From Spirochaetaceae bacterium (GTDB lineage: Bacteria > Spirochaetota > Spirochaetia > Treponematales > Breznakiellaceae): 64,000 bases of DNA. The DNA is taken from contig JAITKV010000029.1 in NCBI GenBank assembly GCA_031278215.1, positions 1 through 64,000 of the forward strand, written 5' to 3'. The position numbers and the translations under genes were made by a program. The notes beneath the pieces were generated by a model. That model was not told the DNA's origin and made no database searches. It worked only from the letters and a program-made list of their open reading frames with translations. Below, piece after piece: positions 45,201 through 54,221 of the stretch (the first letter of the stretch is position 1; each line of letters starts with the position of its first letter).

Positions 45201-46523
45201 GTGAAACCTCCCGCGTTAAGGGCCGCATCGCCGCTTGCCGCTTTATTGCTTCAAGCGGCTTTGTTTGTTTCCTGTGTTACCACGGACCCCTTTATCCCGG
45301 TGGATGAATTTGCGGATACGGAAAATTTTTCCCAGGCCGCAGCGGCCCTGGAAGAACGGCAAAAAACCATTTACCGGGATAAGGACAGGGTCCTGTACTG
45401 CCTGGACAAGGGTCTTTTGGCCCATTATGCGGGAGACTACGAAGCCTCTTCGGCCCTTTTGGAAGAAGGGGAACGGGCCATAGAAGAAAATTTTGCCGTT
45501 AGCATAAGCCAGGAAATCGGGACAATCCTGGTAAGCGACAGATCCAGGGAATATGACGGCGAAGATTACGAAGATATTTACCTTAACGCCTTTAACGCCC
45601 TAAACTACTACCGGCGGGGAAATATGGACGAGGCGCTGGTGGAGATCCGGCGGATGAACAACAAGCTTCGGAACCTTTCGGTTAAGTACGGGACCATTAT
45701 GACCAATATGCAAAAGCTGGCCCTGGAAAACAATACGGAACTTCCGCAGAATTCCGGGGCGCCGCTTAAGTTTAACAATTCCGCCCTGGCCCGGTACCTG
45801 GGAATGCTCTTTTACCGGGGCGCGGGCCTGCCGGACGACGCCCGGATCGATCAGCAGCAGCTGCAGATAGCCATGGCCGGCGCCCCTTCGGTTTACCCCC
45901 ACCCCCCGCCTTCTTCGGTGATGGAAGAACTTGCCGTTCCCCCGGATCTGGCCCGGCTTAATGTCATAGGCTTTGCCGGGCGCTCCCCGGTAAAAAAAGA
46001 AGAGGTTATCCGCGTACCCCTGGGAATAAACTGGATTAAAATTGCCCTGCCGGTAATGAGCCCCCGGAATTCCCAGGTGGTTTCTATTAAGGTTGTCTTT
46101 GATTCGGGGGAAAGCTTTACCCTGGAATTGCTTGAAAATATCGGCGCGGTAATTACCGCCACCTTTGAACAGAGAAAAAGCCTTATCTACACCCGGTCCA
46201 TACTACGGGCGTCGGTAAAGGGCATTAGCGCCGCGGTATTTAACGCCCTGGAAGAAAGCTCCGACGAAAACGCGTGGGTCTTTTCCCTGCTAAGCCTGGG
46301 AACCCAGGTGTTCGCGGAGGCCAGTGAAAAGGCGGATCTGCGGGGGGGCCGGTATTTTCCGAACAAGGCCTATGTGGGGGGAATTACCCTAAGGCCGGGG
46401 GTCTATTCTTTTTCGATTATCTACTACGACGGCCACGGACGGGTCCTGGCGGCCCGCCGGCATGAAAATATACCGCTTAGGGCGAATACCCTTAACTTAA
46501 TGGAGGAAGTATGCTTAAAGTAA
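45201..46523 (+). CDS. COG3014-like lipoprotein with TPR-like helices
   Basis: A 440-residue lipoprotein (about Cys25 in ALFVSCVTT) with a GTG start. The N-terminal half is helical and TPR-like (LAHYAGDYEASSALLEEGERAI; ALNYYRRGNMDEALVEIRRMNNKL), and the C-terminal half is beta-rich (RVPLGINWIKIALP, LRPGVYSFSIIYYDGHGRVLA). This composition and the LpoB neighbour fit the COG3014 family. Function is unknown; the context implies a part in an envelope lipoprotein complex. It overlaps the next gene by 13 nt. Confidence 0.75.
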   Translation: MKPPALRAASPLAALLLQAALFVSCVTTDPFIPVDEFADTENFSQAAAALEERQKTIYRDKDRVLYCLDKGLLAHYAGDYEASSALLEEGERAIEENFAVSISQEIGTILVSDRSREYDGEDYEDIYLNAFNALNYYRRGNMDEALVEIRRMNNKLRNLSVKYGTIMTNMQKLALENNTELPQNSGAPLKFNNSALARYLGMLFYRGAGLPDDARIDQQQLQIAMAGAPSVYPHPPPSSVMEELAVPPDLARLNVIGFAGRSPVKKEEVIRVPLGINWIKIALPVMSPRNSQVVSIKVVFDSGESFTLELLENIGAVITATFEQRKSLIYTRSILRASVKGISAAVFNALEESSDENAWVFSLLSLGTQVFAEASEKADLRGGRYFPNKAYVGGITLRPGVYSFSIIYYDGHGRVLAARRHENIPLRANTLNLMEEVCLK

Positions 46524-47548
46524 AAAGACTAGCGCCGGTGATGGTCCTGGAAGTTTTTTTCTTTGCCTGTGGAAGTGTTCCAAGCGGCAGCAGCGCCGAA
46601 CCCCCGTGGATAGCCGACCCCTATGCCGTATACAACAGGGCCGCCTATATTGCCGCGGTGGGATACGGCCCCCTTCGGGATACCGCGGAAAAAACAGCCC
46701 TAACAAATCTAAGCTCCATATTCGGCCAATCAATTACCAGCGAATCAAAGACCAACTATACCTATACCCAGGCGGTAGAAACCAGCAGCATGGCATGGGA
46801 AGAAAAATCCACCATGGCCCAGGCGGTTAAAACATCCGTGGCCATGGACACCCTTATCGGCGCGGAGATAAAAGATGTCTGGAAAAGCCCGGACGGAACC
46901 TGCTACGCCCTGGCCCTTATGGACAGGGCAAAGACCAGCCTTATCTATTTAGAGTTGATCCGGCAGAACCTGGAAGCCATCGAGGCCCTAACAAATTTGC
47001 CAGAGGCGGAAAAACAAAGCTTTGAGGGCTTTGTAAATTACTACCAGGCCGCGGCCCTGGCAGACGCCAACCAGGTCTTTGCCAATGTGCGGAATGTCAT
47101 CAGTCCCGGCGCCATGGCGGGGGAAGACCTAAAAACCGGAAACGATTACCGGATAGAAGCGGCCCGGATAGCAAGGGACATTCCCATCGCCATCACCGTA
47201 ACGAATGACCGGCAAAACCGGATCCAGGGCGCTTTTGCCGCCGCCCTTAGCTCCACGGGCTTTCGTACCGGCGGCAAAGATTCCCGCTATGCCCTAAGGG
47301 TCAATTTTTCCATGGAAGAGATAAGTTTTCTTAATAACCCTTACCGCTGGGTCCGCTATGTGGTGGATGCCAGCCTGGTAGACGCCTCCACAGAAACGGT
47401 GCTCTTTCCCTATAGTATTACCGGCCGGGAAGGACACGCCAATATCCGGGAGGCGGAAAACAGCGCCCTGGGTTCCGTGGAAACGGCGATTAAAGACCGG
47501 TACATGAGGGATCTGGGAATTTTCCTAACCCGGGGTACAACGAACTAA
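46511..47548 (+). CDS. Second LPP20-like lipoprotein
   Basis: A 345-residue protein with a lipoprotein-like signal (Cys21 in FFFACGSVP). The first half resembles LPP20 (PPWIADPYAVY, YIAAVGYGPLRDTAEKTALTNLSSIFGQ), and the second half adds a beta-rich region (YALRVNFSMEEISFL, YVVDASLVDASTETVLFPYS). It begins inside the end of the COG3014-like gene, so translation is coupled. The AAA ATPase gene starts 5 nt after its stop. Confidence 0.75.
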   Translation: MLKVKRLAPVMVLEVFFFACGSVPSGSSAEPPWIADPYAVYNRAAYIAAVGYGPLRDTAEKTALTNLSSIFGQSITSESKTNYTYTQAVETSSMAWEEKSTMAQAVKTSVAMDTLIGAEIKDVWKSPDGTCYALALMDRAKTSLIYLELIRQNLEAIEALTNLPEAEKQSFEGFVNYYQAAALADANQVFANVRNVISPGAMAGEDLKTGNDYRIEAARIARDIPIAITVTNDRQNRIQGAFAAALSSTGFRTGGKDSRYALRVNFSMEEISFLNNPYRWVRYVVDASLVDASTETVLFPYSITGREGHANIREAENSALGSVETAIKDRYMRDLGIFLTRGTTN

Positions 47549-47553
47549 CTACT

Positions 47554-49314
47554 ATGGGATATTACCGCGAAAATCAGGATTACATAGACACCCTGCCCGA
47601 CTGGGCCAGGGAGTTTGCCTATAAATACGGATCCAAAACCGCAAACCTTTATATCCTGCACGGCAATATCCGGGATTACCTTCCCCATAAAAGCAACGCG
47701 GGGGAATTTACCTTTACCCGGATCCAGGATTACATTGCCGAGCGGATCTTCGGAAACCAAAACATCATCGTGTATTACGACCGTTCCAGCGGCGTTATGT
47801 TTCTTACCGAAGACATGGCCCTGGAATATCAAAAGACCATGGAAAAAAAGTACCCGGACATAGAAGATCCTTCGGACTTTATGTCCCCGAACCCCGAAGA
47901 AAGTTTTTTTTATCTGGAAAAATATTTTCTTTCCCGAATTCCGGCGGACAAACATGAAAACTGCCGCATGGTGCTGATCATCGACTATGCAGAAACCATT
48001 GTGCCGCCGGGAGATCTGGGCCGTTACAGCGAAGAGGACCGGTTTTGCCTTGTTACCTTGAATCGCTGGGCGGTAAACCCCCTCTTTACCTCGGGGGACA
48101 TCTCCATTATCCTGCTTACCGAAAACCTGGCGGATATTTCTCCCCGCTTGGCCGGTTCCCCCGCGGCGGTAAAAGTAAGCGTGCCCTTTCCCGGCGAAGG
48201 GGTGCGGAAAGATTTTCTTGATTTTAAGCTGCGGGACGGCCGGCTGATCCTTGACCGGGGGCTTAGCGCCATGCAGGTTGCGGCGGTTACTAACGGGCTT
48301 AACCTGATGAACCTAAACCGCCTGATCTCGGAAAATTTTGAAACCTCCGAAGTGTTAACCATGGATTATCTGCGGCAGAAAAAAAAAGATATTATTGAAA
48401 CCGAAGCCGCGGGACTTTTGGAATTTCTTGAAACCAGCTTTGATCTTTCCCATGTTTCCGGCCACAGTTTTGTAAAAAAACGCTTTAAAAACGCCGCCAG
48501 GGCCATTAAGATAGGCAGGCTGGACGTGCTCCCCATGGGCTACCTTATTGCGGGGCCCGTGGGGACGGGAAAAAGTTTTATTGTCAGCGCCTTTGCCGGC
48601 GAAATTGGCATTCCCATGGTAAAATTCCGGAATTTTCGCTCCAAATGGCAGGGCGATACGGAGTCCAACCTGGAACGGATCCTGAACATCCTTAAATCCA
48701 TGGCCCCCGTGGCGGTGATGATCGACGAGGCCGACGCATTCCTGGGGGACCGGGATCAGGAAGGAGATGCGGGAACCAGCAACCGGGTTTTTGCCCAGAT
48801 CGCCAGCTTTATGGGAAACACCGAATACCGGGGGCGGATTATCTGGTTTCTTATTACCTGCCGGCCCGATCTTGTCCCCATAGACCTAAAACGCCAGGGC
48901 AGGGCCGAAGAACACTTAGCGCTTTTTTATCCAGACAGCGATGAAGAACGGGAGGACCTGTTTAAAACCCTGGTGCGAAAACTCGATCTTGATATACGGA
49001 ATTTTCCGGTGCCGGAGCTTTTTAAAAAATACAAGCACGAGTATTCCGGGGCGGACCTAGAAGCCCTGTTAATCCGGGCCAAACTTTTGGCCGCCATGGA
49101 TAACCGGGTTTTTATACGCCGGGATGATATGGAAGAAGCCATGGCGGACTTTGTACCCGCGGCGTATCCCCACGAAATAGAACTACAGAACCTGGTGGCC
49201 ACCGTGGAATGTACTTCCAAAGAGATGCTTCCCGAACGGCTGCGAAAAAAACCCCGCTCGGAACTAAGCCGGGAAATCCAGGAAATTAAACTGCTGTTAG
49301 GCGAGCGGGGCTAG
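47554..49314 (+). CDS. AAA ATPase with degenerate N-terminal domain (Ycf46-like)
   Basis: A 586-residue protein without signal or membrane segments. The first ~290 residues look like an inactive AAA-related domain (YILHGNIRDYLP, MVLIIDYAETIVPP). The C-terminal ~300 residues hold an active AAA module: GPVGTGKS, VAVMIDEADAFL, and the YSGADLEALLIRAKLL sensor-2 region near FtsH. There is no protease motif, so it is probably an unfoldase or remodelling ATPase of the Ycf46 type. It is the last gene of the lipoprotein operon, a surprising place for a cytoplasmic ATPase. Confidence 0.83.
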   Translation: MGYYRENQDYIDTLPDWAREFAYKYGSKTANLYILHGNIRDYLPHKSNAGEFTFTRIQDYIAERIFGNQNIIVYYDRSSGVMFLTEDMALEYQKTMEKKYPDIEDPSDFMSPNPEESFFYLEKYFLSRIPADKHENCRMVLIIDYAETIVPPGDLGRYSEEDRFCLVTLNRWAVNPLFTSGDISIILLTENLADISPRLAGSPAAVKVSVPFPGEGVRKDFLDFKLRDGRLILDRGLSAMQVAAVTNGLNLMNLNRLISENFETSEVLTMDYLRQKKKDIIETEAAGLLEFLETSFDLSHVSGHSFVKKRFKNAARAIKIGRLDVLPMGYLIAGPVGTGKSFIVSAFAGEIGIPMVKFRNFRSKWQGDTESNLERILNILKSMAPVAVMIDEADAFLGDRDQEGDAGTSNRVFAQIASFMGNTEYRGRIIWFLITCRPDLVPIDLKRQGRAEEHLALFYPDSDEEREDLFKTLVRKLDLDIRNFPVPELFKKYKHEYSGADLEALLIRAKLLAAMDNRVFIRRDDMEEAMADFVPAAYPHEIELQNLVATVECTSKEMLPERLRKKPRSELSREIQEIKLLLGERG

Positions 49315-49340
49315 GGCGCCCCGCCCGCGATCCCCGCCGC

Positions 49341-51182
49341 TTACTCCCTGCCCGCGGCCAGTTCCCTCTGCACCGCCTCCCTTATTTCCGCGGCCGCGGC
49401 ATGAAGCGTCATAAGCCGCGGTTCTTTTTCGGTCCGGCGCTTTACTTCAACCCGGGGGCTGTCCGGGGCAAGGTTTTTGTCCCCCGCCACAATACGCCAG
49501 GGTATGCCCATAAGGTCCGCATCGTTGAATTTTACCCCCGCCCGCTCGTCCCTGTCGTCAAGCAGAACTTCCAGCCCCCCCGCTTCCAGTTCCCTTACCA
49601 GGGAGTCGCAGGCGTCCTTGACCGCCCCCTGGTACTTGATGGGGATAATGATTACATGGAACGGCGCCACCGATACGGGCCAGACGACGCCCTGTTCGTC
49701 GTGGTGTTCCTCGATAATCGAGGCCAGGGTGCGGTCAAGGCCAATGCCGTAACAGCCCATGATCGGAAAAGCGGTTTTGCCGTTTTCGTCCAGATACGAG
49801 ACCCCCATGGATTTTGTGTACTTGTAGCCAAGCTTAAAAATATGCCCCAGTTCGTTTCCTTTTTTTTCGTAAAGTTCCCCGCCGCAGAGCGGGCAGCGGT
49901 CGCCGGCTTTTACCGTGCGGACATCGGCGCTAAGCCAGCCGGTAAAGTCCCTGCCATAGGCGGCGTGCCGGTAGTGTTTGTCCTTTTCCAGGGCCCCGGT
50001 AACGGCGTCACTCATTCCCGTTACGGTTTGGTCAAGCAGTACCGGCGCCGTGTCCAGGCCCACGGGACCGGCAAAACCCACCGGCGCCCCGGTAATGCGG
50101 ATCACGTCGGCGTCCGCGGCCAGGGAAAGCTGCGAAGCCTTCAGCGCCGCGGCAAGTTTTGCTTCGTTTACGTCCAGGTCTCCCCGGATAGCCACGGCAA
50201 AAAAAGCCTCGTCCCAGACCTCCGGGGCGCCGGGGGCGGGACGGTGTTTTTTTAGGTCCTTACAGCCCGGGGCGCCGCTTAAATCAAGTTCCACATGCAC
50301 CGCCCGGTAAATTAGGGTTTTAATAAAATTCTTTGCCTGGGTGTTTAGGAATTCGCAGAGCTCCTCTATGGTTTTAACATCCGGGGTGTCTATTTTTTCC
50401 AGGGCCGGGGTGCGGGCCGCCGCGCTCCGGGCCAGGTCTTCGGAAAACCGGGGGCTGTAATCAAGCTTACATTCCGCTTTTTCCACGTTGGCGGCATAAT
50501 CGCAGCTTTTACAGAGCAGCAGGGTATTGTCCCCTATCTCGCTTTCTACCATAAACTCTTCGGAGCCCGATCCCCCCATGGCCCCGGAATCGGCCCGGAC
50601 GGGAATTACCGTAAGGCCGCAGCGTTTAAAGATCCGCCTATAGGCCCGGCCCTGGGCCCGGTAATGTTCGTCCAGACTTGCATCGCCGGCATGAAACGAA
50701 TACGCGTCTTTCATAACAAATTCCCGGCTTCGCATAACTCCGTAGCGGGGCCGGATCTCGTCCCGGTATTTTGTGTTAATCTGATAAAGAAAAAGAGGAA
50801 GCTGGCGGTAACTGGAAAGCTCGTTTCTAACAAGGCTGGTAAAGGCTTCTTCGGCGGTGGGGGACACCACAAAGTCCGCCCCCAGCCGGTTTTTTACCCG
50901 CAGCAGGGCCTCGCCCATGGAGTCCCAGCGCCCCGATTCCTTCCATAGTTCGCCGGGGACCACCACCGGGGGCTTTATCTCTAAACTGCCGATGGCGTCC
51001 ATTTCTTCCCGGATAATAGTTTCCACCTTGCGAAAACTCCTAAGCCCCAGGGGAAGGTACGCAAAAAGGCCGTTGGAAAGCTTGCGGATCATCCCCGCCC
51101 GGAACATCAAGCGGTGGCTTGCAATAAGCGCATCGCCGGGAACTTCCCGCAGGGTGGGGATAAAGGTTTGAGAGTACTTCAT
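49341..51182 (-). CDS. proS: Prolyl-tRNA synthetase
   Basis: A 613-residue bacterial-type class II ProRS. Motif 2 is RYGVMRSREFVMKDAYSFH, and the ends of the catalytic core include GCYGIGLDRTLASIIEEH. An inserted YbaK-like editing domain (about residues 225-395) removes misacylated Ala. The C-terminal anticodon-binding domain follows (VAPFHVIIIPIKYQ). ATG 51182 lies close to GGGAGC. The gene is convergent with the AAA gene across 26 nt and follows glyS in the same direction by about 100 nt. Confidence 0.97.
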   Translation of the reverse strand: MKYSQTFIPTLREVPGDALIASHRLMFRAGMIRKLSNGLFAYLPLGLRSFRKVETIIREEMDAIGSLEIKPPVVVPGELWKESGRWDSMGEALLRVKNRLGADFVVSPTAEEAFTSLVRNELSSYRQLPLFLYQINTKYRDEIRPRYGVMRSREFVMKDAYSFHAGDASLDEHYRAQGRAYRRIFKRCGLTVIPVRADSGAMGGSGSEEFMVESEIGDNTLLLCKSCDYAANVEKAECKLDYSPRFSEDLARSAAARTPALEKIDTPDVKTIEELCEFLNTQAKNFIKTLIYRAVHVELDLSGAPGCKDLKKHRPAPGAPEVWDEAFFAVAIRGDLDVNEAKLAAALKASQLSLAADADVIRITGAPVGFAGPVGLDTAPVLLDQTVTGMSDAVTGALEKDKHYRHAAYGRDFTGWLSADVRTVKAGDRCPLCGGELYEKKGNELGHIFKLGYKYTKSMGVSYLDENGKTAFPIMGCYGIGLDRTLASIIEEHHDEQGVVWPVSVAPFHVIIIPIKYQGAVKDACDSLVRELEAGGLEVLLDDRDERAGVKFNDADLMGIPWRIVAGDKNLAPDSPRVEVKRRTEKEPRLMTLHAAAAEIREAVQRELAAGRE

Positions 51183-51283
51183 GCTCCCATAATAGCCCGG
51201 CTAAAGCGGATTTTGGAAGCCCCGGATTTTACGCTTCCTCGGGCGGCCCAGGGTCCGGTTTTAAAGCAGCCCCAAACCGGGCG

Positions 51284-52684
51284 TTACTTAATCCGTTTGT
51301 ATTCTTTGATCTCCTGCCGGATCCGTTCCCCCAGGCCCGCCCGGGGAACCCGGACCTGTTCCATGGAATCCCGGAACCGGAGAGTTACGGTGCCGTCTTC
51401 CTTGGACCGGTAATCTACGGTAACGCAAAAGGGGGTGCCCGCTTCGTCCTGGCGGCGGTAGCGGCGGCCTATGGCCCCGGCTTGATCGTAATCGGTGGTA
51501 AAGTCTTCTTTTAGCCCGCCGCGTATGTCTTCCGCCAGTTCCGCCAGGCCGTCCTTTTTCATTAGGGGAAGCACCGCCACAGTTACCGGCGCTATGGCGG
51601 GATGAAAGCGGAGCACGGTCCGCCACTCCTCCGGGGAAGCGGCCCCTTCGGAGCCCCCGGAATCTTTTTCGGCAAGCACTTTTTCTTCGTCGTAAGAATC
51701 GCAGAGCAGCATAAGCAGGGTGCGGGTAAGGCCCGCGGAGGTTTCGATGATAAAGGGTATATACCGGTCGTTGTGGTGGTCTTGATCGATGTACTGTAGA
51801 TCCTTCCCGGAAAATTCGGTGTGCCGGCTAAGGTCGTAGTCGGTTCTGTTGTGGACCCCCTCAAGTTCCCGCCAGCCCATGGGAAAAAGGTATTCTATGT
51901 CCCAGGCGTCCTTTGCATAGTGGGCAAGTTCCTCCGGGCCGTGGCGGCGCCAGCGAAGATGATCCATTTTAACCCCCAGCTTTTCGTAATACCCCCAGCG
52001 CTGTTCCCGCCAGGTATTGAACCATTCCTCGTCGGTTCCGGGCTTTACAAAAAACTGCATCTCCATCTGCTCAAATTCGCAGGTTCTAAAGATAAAGTTT
52101 TTGGTAACAATTTCGTTGCGAAAGGCCTTGCCTATCTGGGCAATGCCAAAGGGAATCTTTACCCGGCTGGACTGGATAATGTTTTTGTAGTTGACATAAA
52201 TTCCCTGGGCGGTTTCGGGCCGCAGGTAGATAATGCTGGCGCTGTCTTCTGCCGGGCCGATGTGGGTCTTAAACATAAGGTTGAACTTTCTGGCGCCGGT
52301 AAGTTCGCCCCCGCATTCGGGGCATTGTTTTTCGGCAAGGTTTTTTGGGGGAAGATGATCCGCCCGGAACCGGGTTTTGCACTTTTTACAGTCCACCAGG
52401 GGATCGGTAAAATTTTCTACATGCCCCGAAGCCTCCCAGGTGCGGGGGTGCATTAGAATGGCCGCGTCAAGCCCCACGATGTTGTCGTGGCGCCGGGTCA
52501 TCTCTTTCCACCAGGTTTGGGCAATGCGGTTTTTAAGCTCGATCCCCAGGGGGCCGTAGTCCCAGGCCCCGTTTTGCCCGCCGTAAATTTCTGAAGACTG
52601 AAAGACAAAACCCCGGCGTTTTGCCAGGGAGGTAATTTTTTCCATGGTGGCAGGACCCTGGTATTCTGTTAATTCTTTACTCAT
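51284..52684 (-). CDS. glyS: Glycyl-tRNA synthetase (alpha2 type)
   Basis: A 466-residue homodimeric-type GlyRS. The N-terminus has RRGFVFQSSEIYGGQNGAWDYGPLG, followed by a zinc-like CKKCKTRFRAD...CPECGG pair, and the class II motifs RPETAQGIYVNYKN and NEIVTKNFIFRTCEFEQME. This single-chain form, rather than the alpha2beta2 form, is common in spirochaetes. The start is ATG 52684 with AAGGAG upstream. It is divergent from the rubrerythrin gene across a perfect palindrome. Confidence 0.97.
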   Translation of the reverse strand: MSKELTEYQGPATMEKITSLAKRRGFVFQSSEIYGGQNGAWDYGPLGIELKNRIAQTWWKEMTRRHDNIVGLDAAILMHPRTWEASGHVENFTDPLVDCKKCKTRFRADHLPPKNLAEKQCPECGGELTGARKFNLMFKTHIGPAEDSASIIYLRPETAQGIYVNYKNIIQSSRVKIPFGIAQIGKAFRNEIVTKNFIFRTCEFEQMEMQFFVKPGTDEEWFNTWREQRWGYYEKLGVKMDHLRWRRHGPEELAHYAKDAWDIEYLFPMGWRELEGVHNRTDYDLSRHTEFSGKDLQYIDQDHHNDRYIPFIIETSAGLTRTLLMLLCDSYDEEKVLAEKDSGGSEGAASPEEWRTVLRFHPAIAPVTVAVLPLMKKDGLAELAEDIRGGLKEDFTTDYDQAGAIGRRYRRQDEAGTPFCVTVDYRSKEDGTVTLRFRDSMEQVRVPRAGLGERIRQEIKEYKRIK

Positions 52685-52746
52685 GCCGGATCTCCTTAGG
52701 TTAGAAATAGCAATGCCCCTGCGACAGAGGCTGCCAAAAAAGTAAA

Positions 52747-52783
52747 GGGAACCTTTAAAACTCACTGAGTTTTAAAGGTTCCC
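52747..52783. repeat. Perfect 37-nt palindrome between glyS and rubrerythrin
   Basis: GGGAACCTTTAAAACTCA (52747-52764) is followed by C and by its exact reverse complement (52766-52783). The arms are 18 bp. The genes on either side are divergent, so it is not a terminator of either; a T-run is also absent. Confidence 0.85.
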
Positions 52784-52848
52784 CAGTATACAAGAAAATT
52801 CCCCCCAGGTCTACGGGCTTTGTATTAGGGGGTCTATGAACAAGAATC

Positions 52849-52877
52849 TGTACAAACCGGCAAAGATATGGTATCAT
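52849..52877 (+). promoter_or_regulatory. Predicted promoter of the rubrerythrin gene
   Basis: TGTACA at 52849-52854 (4 of 6 matches) with TATCAT at 52872-52877 and 17-nt spacing, a moderate sigma-70 candidate. No PerR-type operator is evident. Confidence 0.45.
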
Positions 52878-52929
52878 GGAATTGGAAGCACGGATAAAAC
52901 CCGAATATAAGTTTTTAGAGAGGAAACCC

Positions 52930-53469
52930 ATGGAACTAAAAAATTCCAAAACCTGGCAGAACCTGCAGAGCGCCTTTGCCGGAGAGTCCCAGGCCCACAC
53001 CAAGTACCTGTACTACGCGTCCAAGGCCGAAAAAGAAGGCTATGTCCAGATCGGCGCCCTGTTTAGGGAAACCGCCCTGAACGAAAAAGAGCACGCAAAG
53101 ATCTGGTTTAAACACCTCCACGGCGAAGGCGTTCCGGCTCCCACCGAAAACCTTAAGGACGCCGCGGCGGGGGAAAACTACGAATGGACCAGCATGTATG
53201 CGGACTTTGCCAAGACCGCCCGGGAAGAGGGCTTTGCCGCCATAGCCGCCGAGATGGAAGGGGTCGCCAAAATCGAAAAGGAACACGAAGAGCGCTACAA
53301 AAAGCTCCTTGCCAACATCGACGGGGGCCTGGTGTTCAGCCGGGACGGGGACGAGGTCTGGCAGTGTTCCAACTGCGGCCACATCGTCATAGGAAAAAAA
53401 GCCCCGGAACTCTGCCCGGTATGCAGGCATCCCAAGGCCTATTTCCAGATCCGCGCGCAAAATTATTGA
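52930..53469 (+). CDS. Rubrerythrin
   Basis: A 179-residue peroxide-reducing di-iron protein. The N-terminal ferritin-like domain has the paired helices with [22 protein letters not shown] and a later [15 protein letters not shown]; these supply the di-iron glutamates. The C-terminal rubredoxin domain has CSNCGH and [11 protein letters not shown] 52930 is chosen because AGAGAGG precedes it; an 18-codon extension has no site. It probably detoxifies hydrogen peroxide in this anaerobe, using NADH via a rubredoxin-type partner. An HD-domain gene follows after 10 nt. Confidence 0.95.
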   Translation: MELKNSKTWQNLQSAFAGESQAHTKYLYYASKAEKEGYVQIGALFRETALNEKEHAKIWFKHLHGEGVPAPTENLKDAAAGENYEWTSMYADFAKTAREEGFAAIAAEMEGVAKIEKEHEERYKKLLANIDGGLVFSRDGDEVWQCSNCGHIVIGKKAPELCPVCRHPKAYFQIRAQNY

Positions 53470-53479
53470 CGGAAACTCC

Positions 53480-54070
53480 ATGTGCGCCTTACAATCCTCC
53501 ATTAGCCGGGACGCGGCCTGGGAGCTTTTTAAAAAGCACAACAAGGATCCCTTTCACCTTCAGCACGCCCTGACGGTTGAAGGGGTTATGAAGTGGTACG
53601 CCGCCGACCTGGGTTACGGGGACGAGGCGGAGTACTGGGGGATTGTGGGCCTGCTCCACGACATCGACTTTGAAGAGTACCCCGGCCGGCACTGCCTTAA
53701 GGCCCCGGAACTGCTTAGGGCCGGCGGGGTAAGCGATGACATGATCCACGCCGTATGCAGCCACGGCTGGGGTATTGTGGAGGTGGACGCAAAGCCCGAA
53801 CACGAAATGGAAAAAGTTCTTTTTGCCTCCGACGAGCTTACCGGCCTTGTCTGGGCCGCGGCGATTATCCGCCCCTCAAAGAGCGTTCAGGACATGGAAG
53901 TAAAATCCCTTAAAAAGAAATTCAAGGCCCCCGCCTTTGCCGCCGGTTGTTCCCGAGAGGTAATCGAACGGGGCGCGGCCCTCCTGGGCTGGGACATGGA
54001 CAAGCTTTTTGAAAAAACGATCCTGGCCATGAGGAGCTGCGAGGCCGCGGTAAACAGCTTTATGGCCTAA
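53480..54070 (+). CDS. HD-domain hydrolase
   Basis: A 196-residue HD-superfamily metal phosphohydrolase. Metal ligands are visible in HLQHALTVEGVMK, GIVGLLHDIDFEEYP and HAVCSHGWG, with SDELTG as the final Asp. Family members hydrolyse nucleotides or other phosphate esters, and the substrate is unknown here. It starts 10 nt after rubrerythrin, suggesting a shared transcript. It is followed by a 151-nt gap that contains TTTAACCACGGAGTTTTACGGAG, a sequence of no clear function. Confidence 0.82.
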   Translation: MCALQSSISRDAAWELFKKHNKDPFHLQHALTVEGVMKWYAADLGYGDEAEYWGIVGLLHDIDFEEYPGRHCLKAPELLRAGGVSDDMIHAVCSHGWGIVEVDAKPEHEMEKVLFASDELTGLVWAAAIIRPSKSVQDMEVKSLKKKFKAPAFAAGCSREVIERGAALLGWDMDKLFEKTILAMRSCEAAVNSFMA

Positions 54071-54221
54071 GGGCCCGCTGCATTAAACATACCGATATGG
54101 AAAATTACACGGATACAAGAAATTTAACCACGGAGTTTTACGGAGTTGGGGAAGCCTGTGTTGTCTTTTTTCTTTCGTGTTACCCCGTGTACTCCCCGGT
54201 TTTTATTCCCGGGCGTCATAG

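Noticed and set aside
52747-52783. Transcription terminator
   Set aside because: It lies between divergent gene starts, not after a gene, and has no T-run.
54071-54221. Small RNA or gene in the gap before mnmA
   Set aside because: ACCACGGAG-type sequence is seen, but no promoter/terminator pair or conserved fold can be supported.
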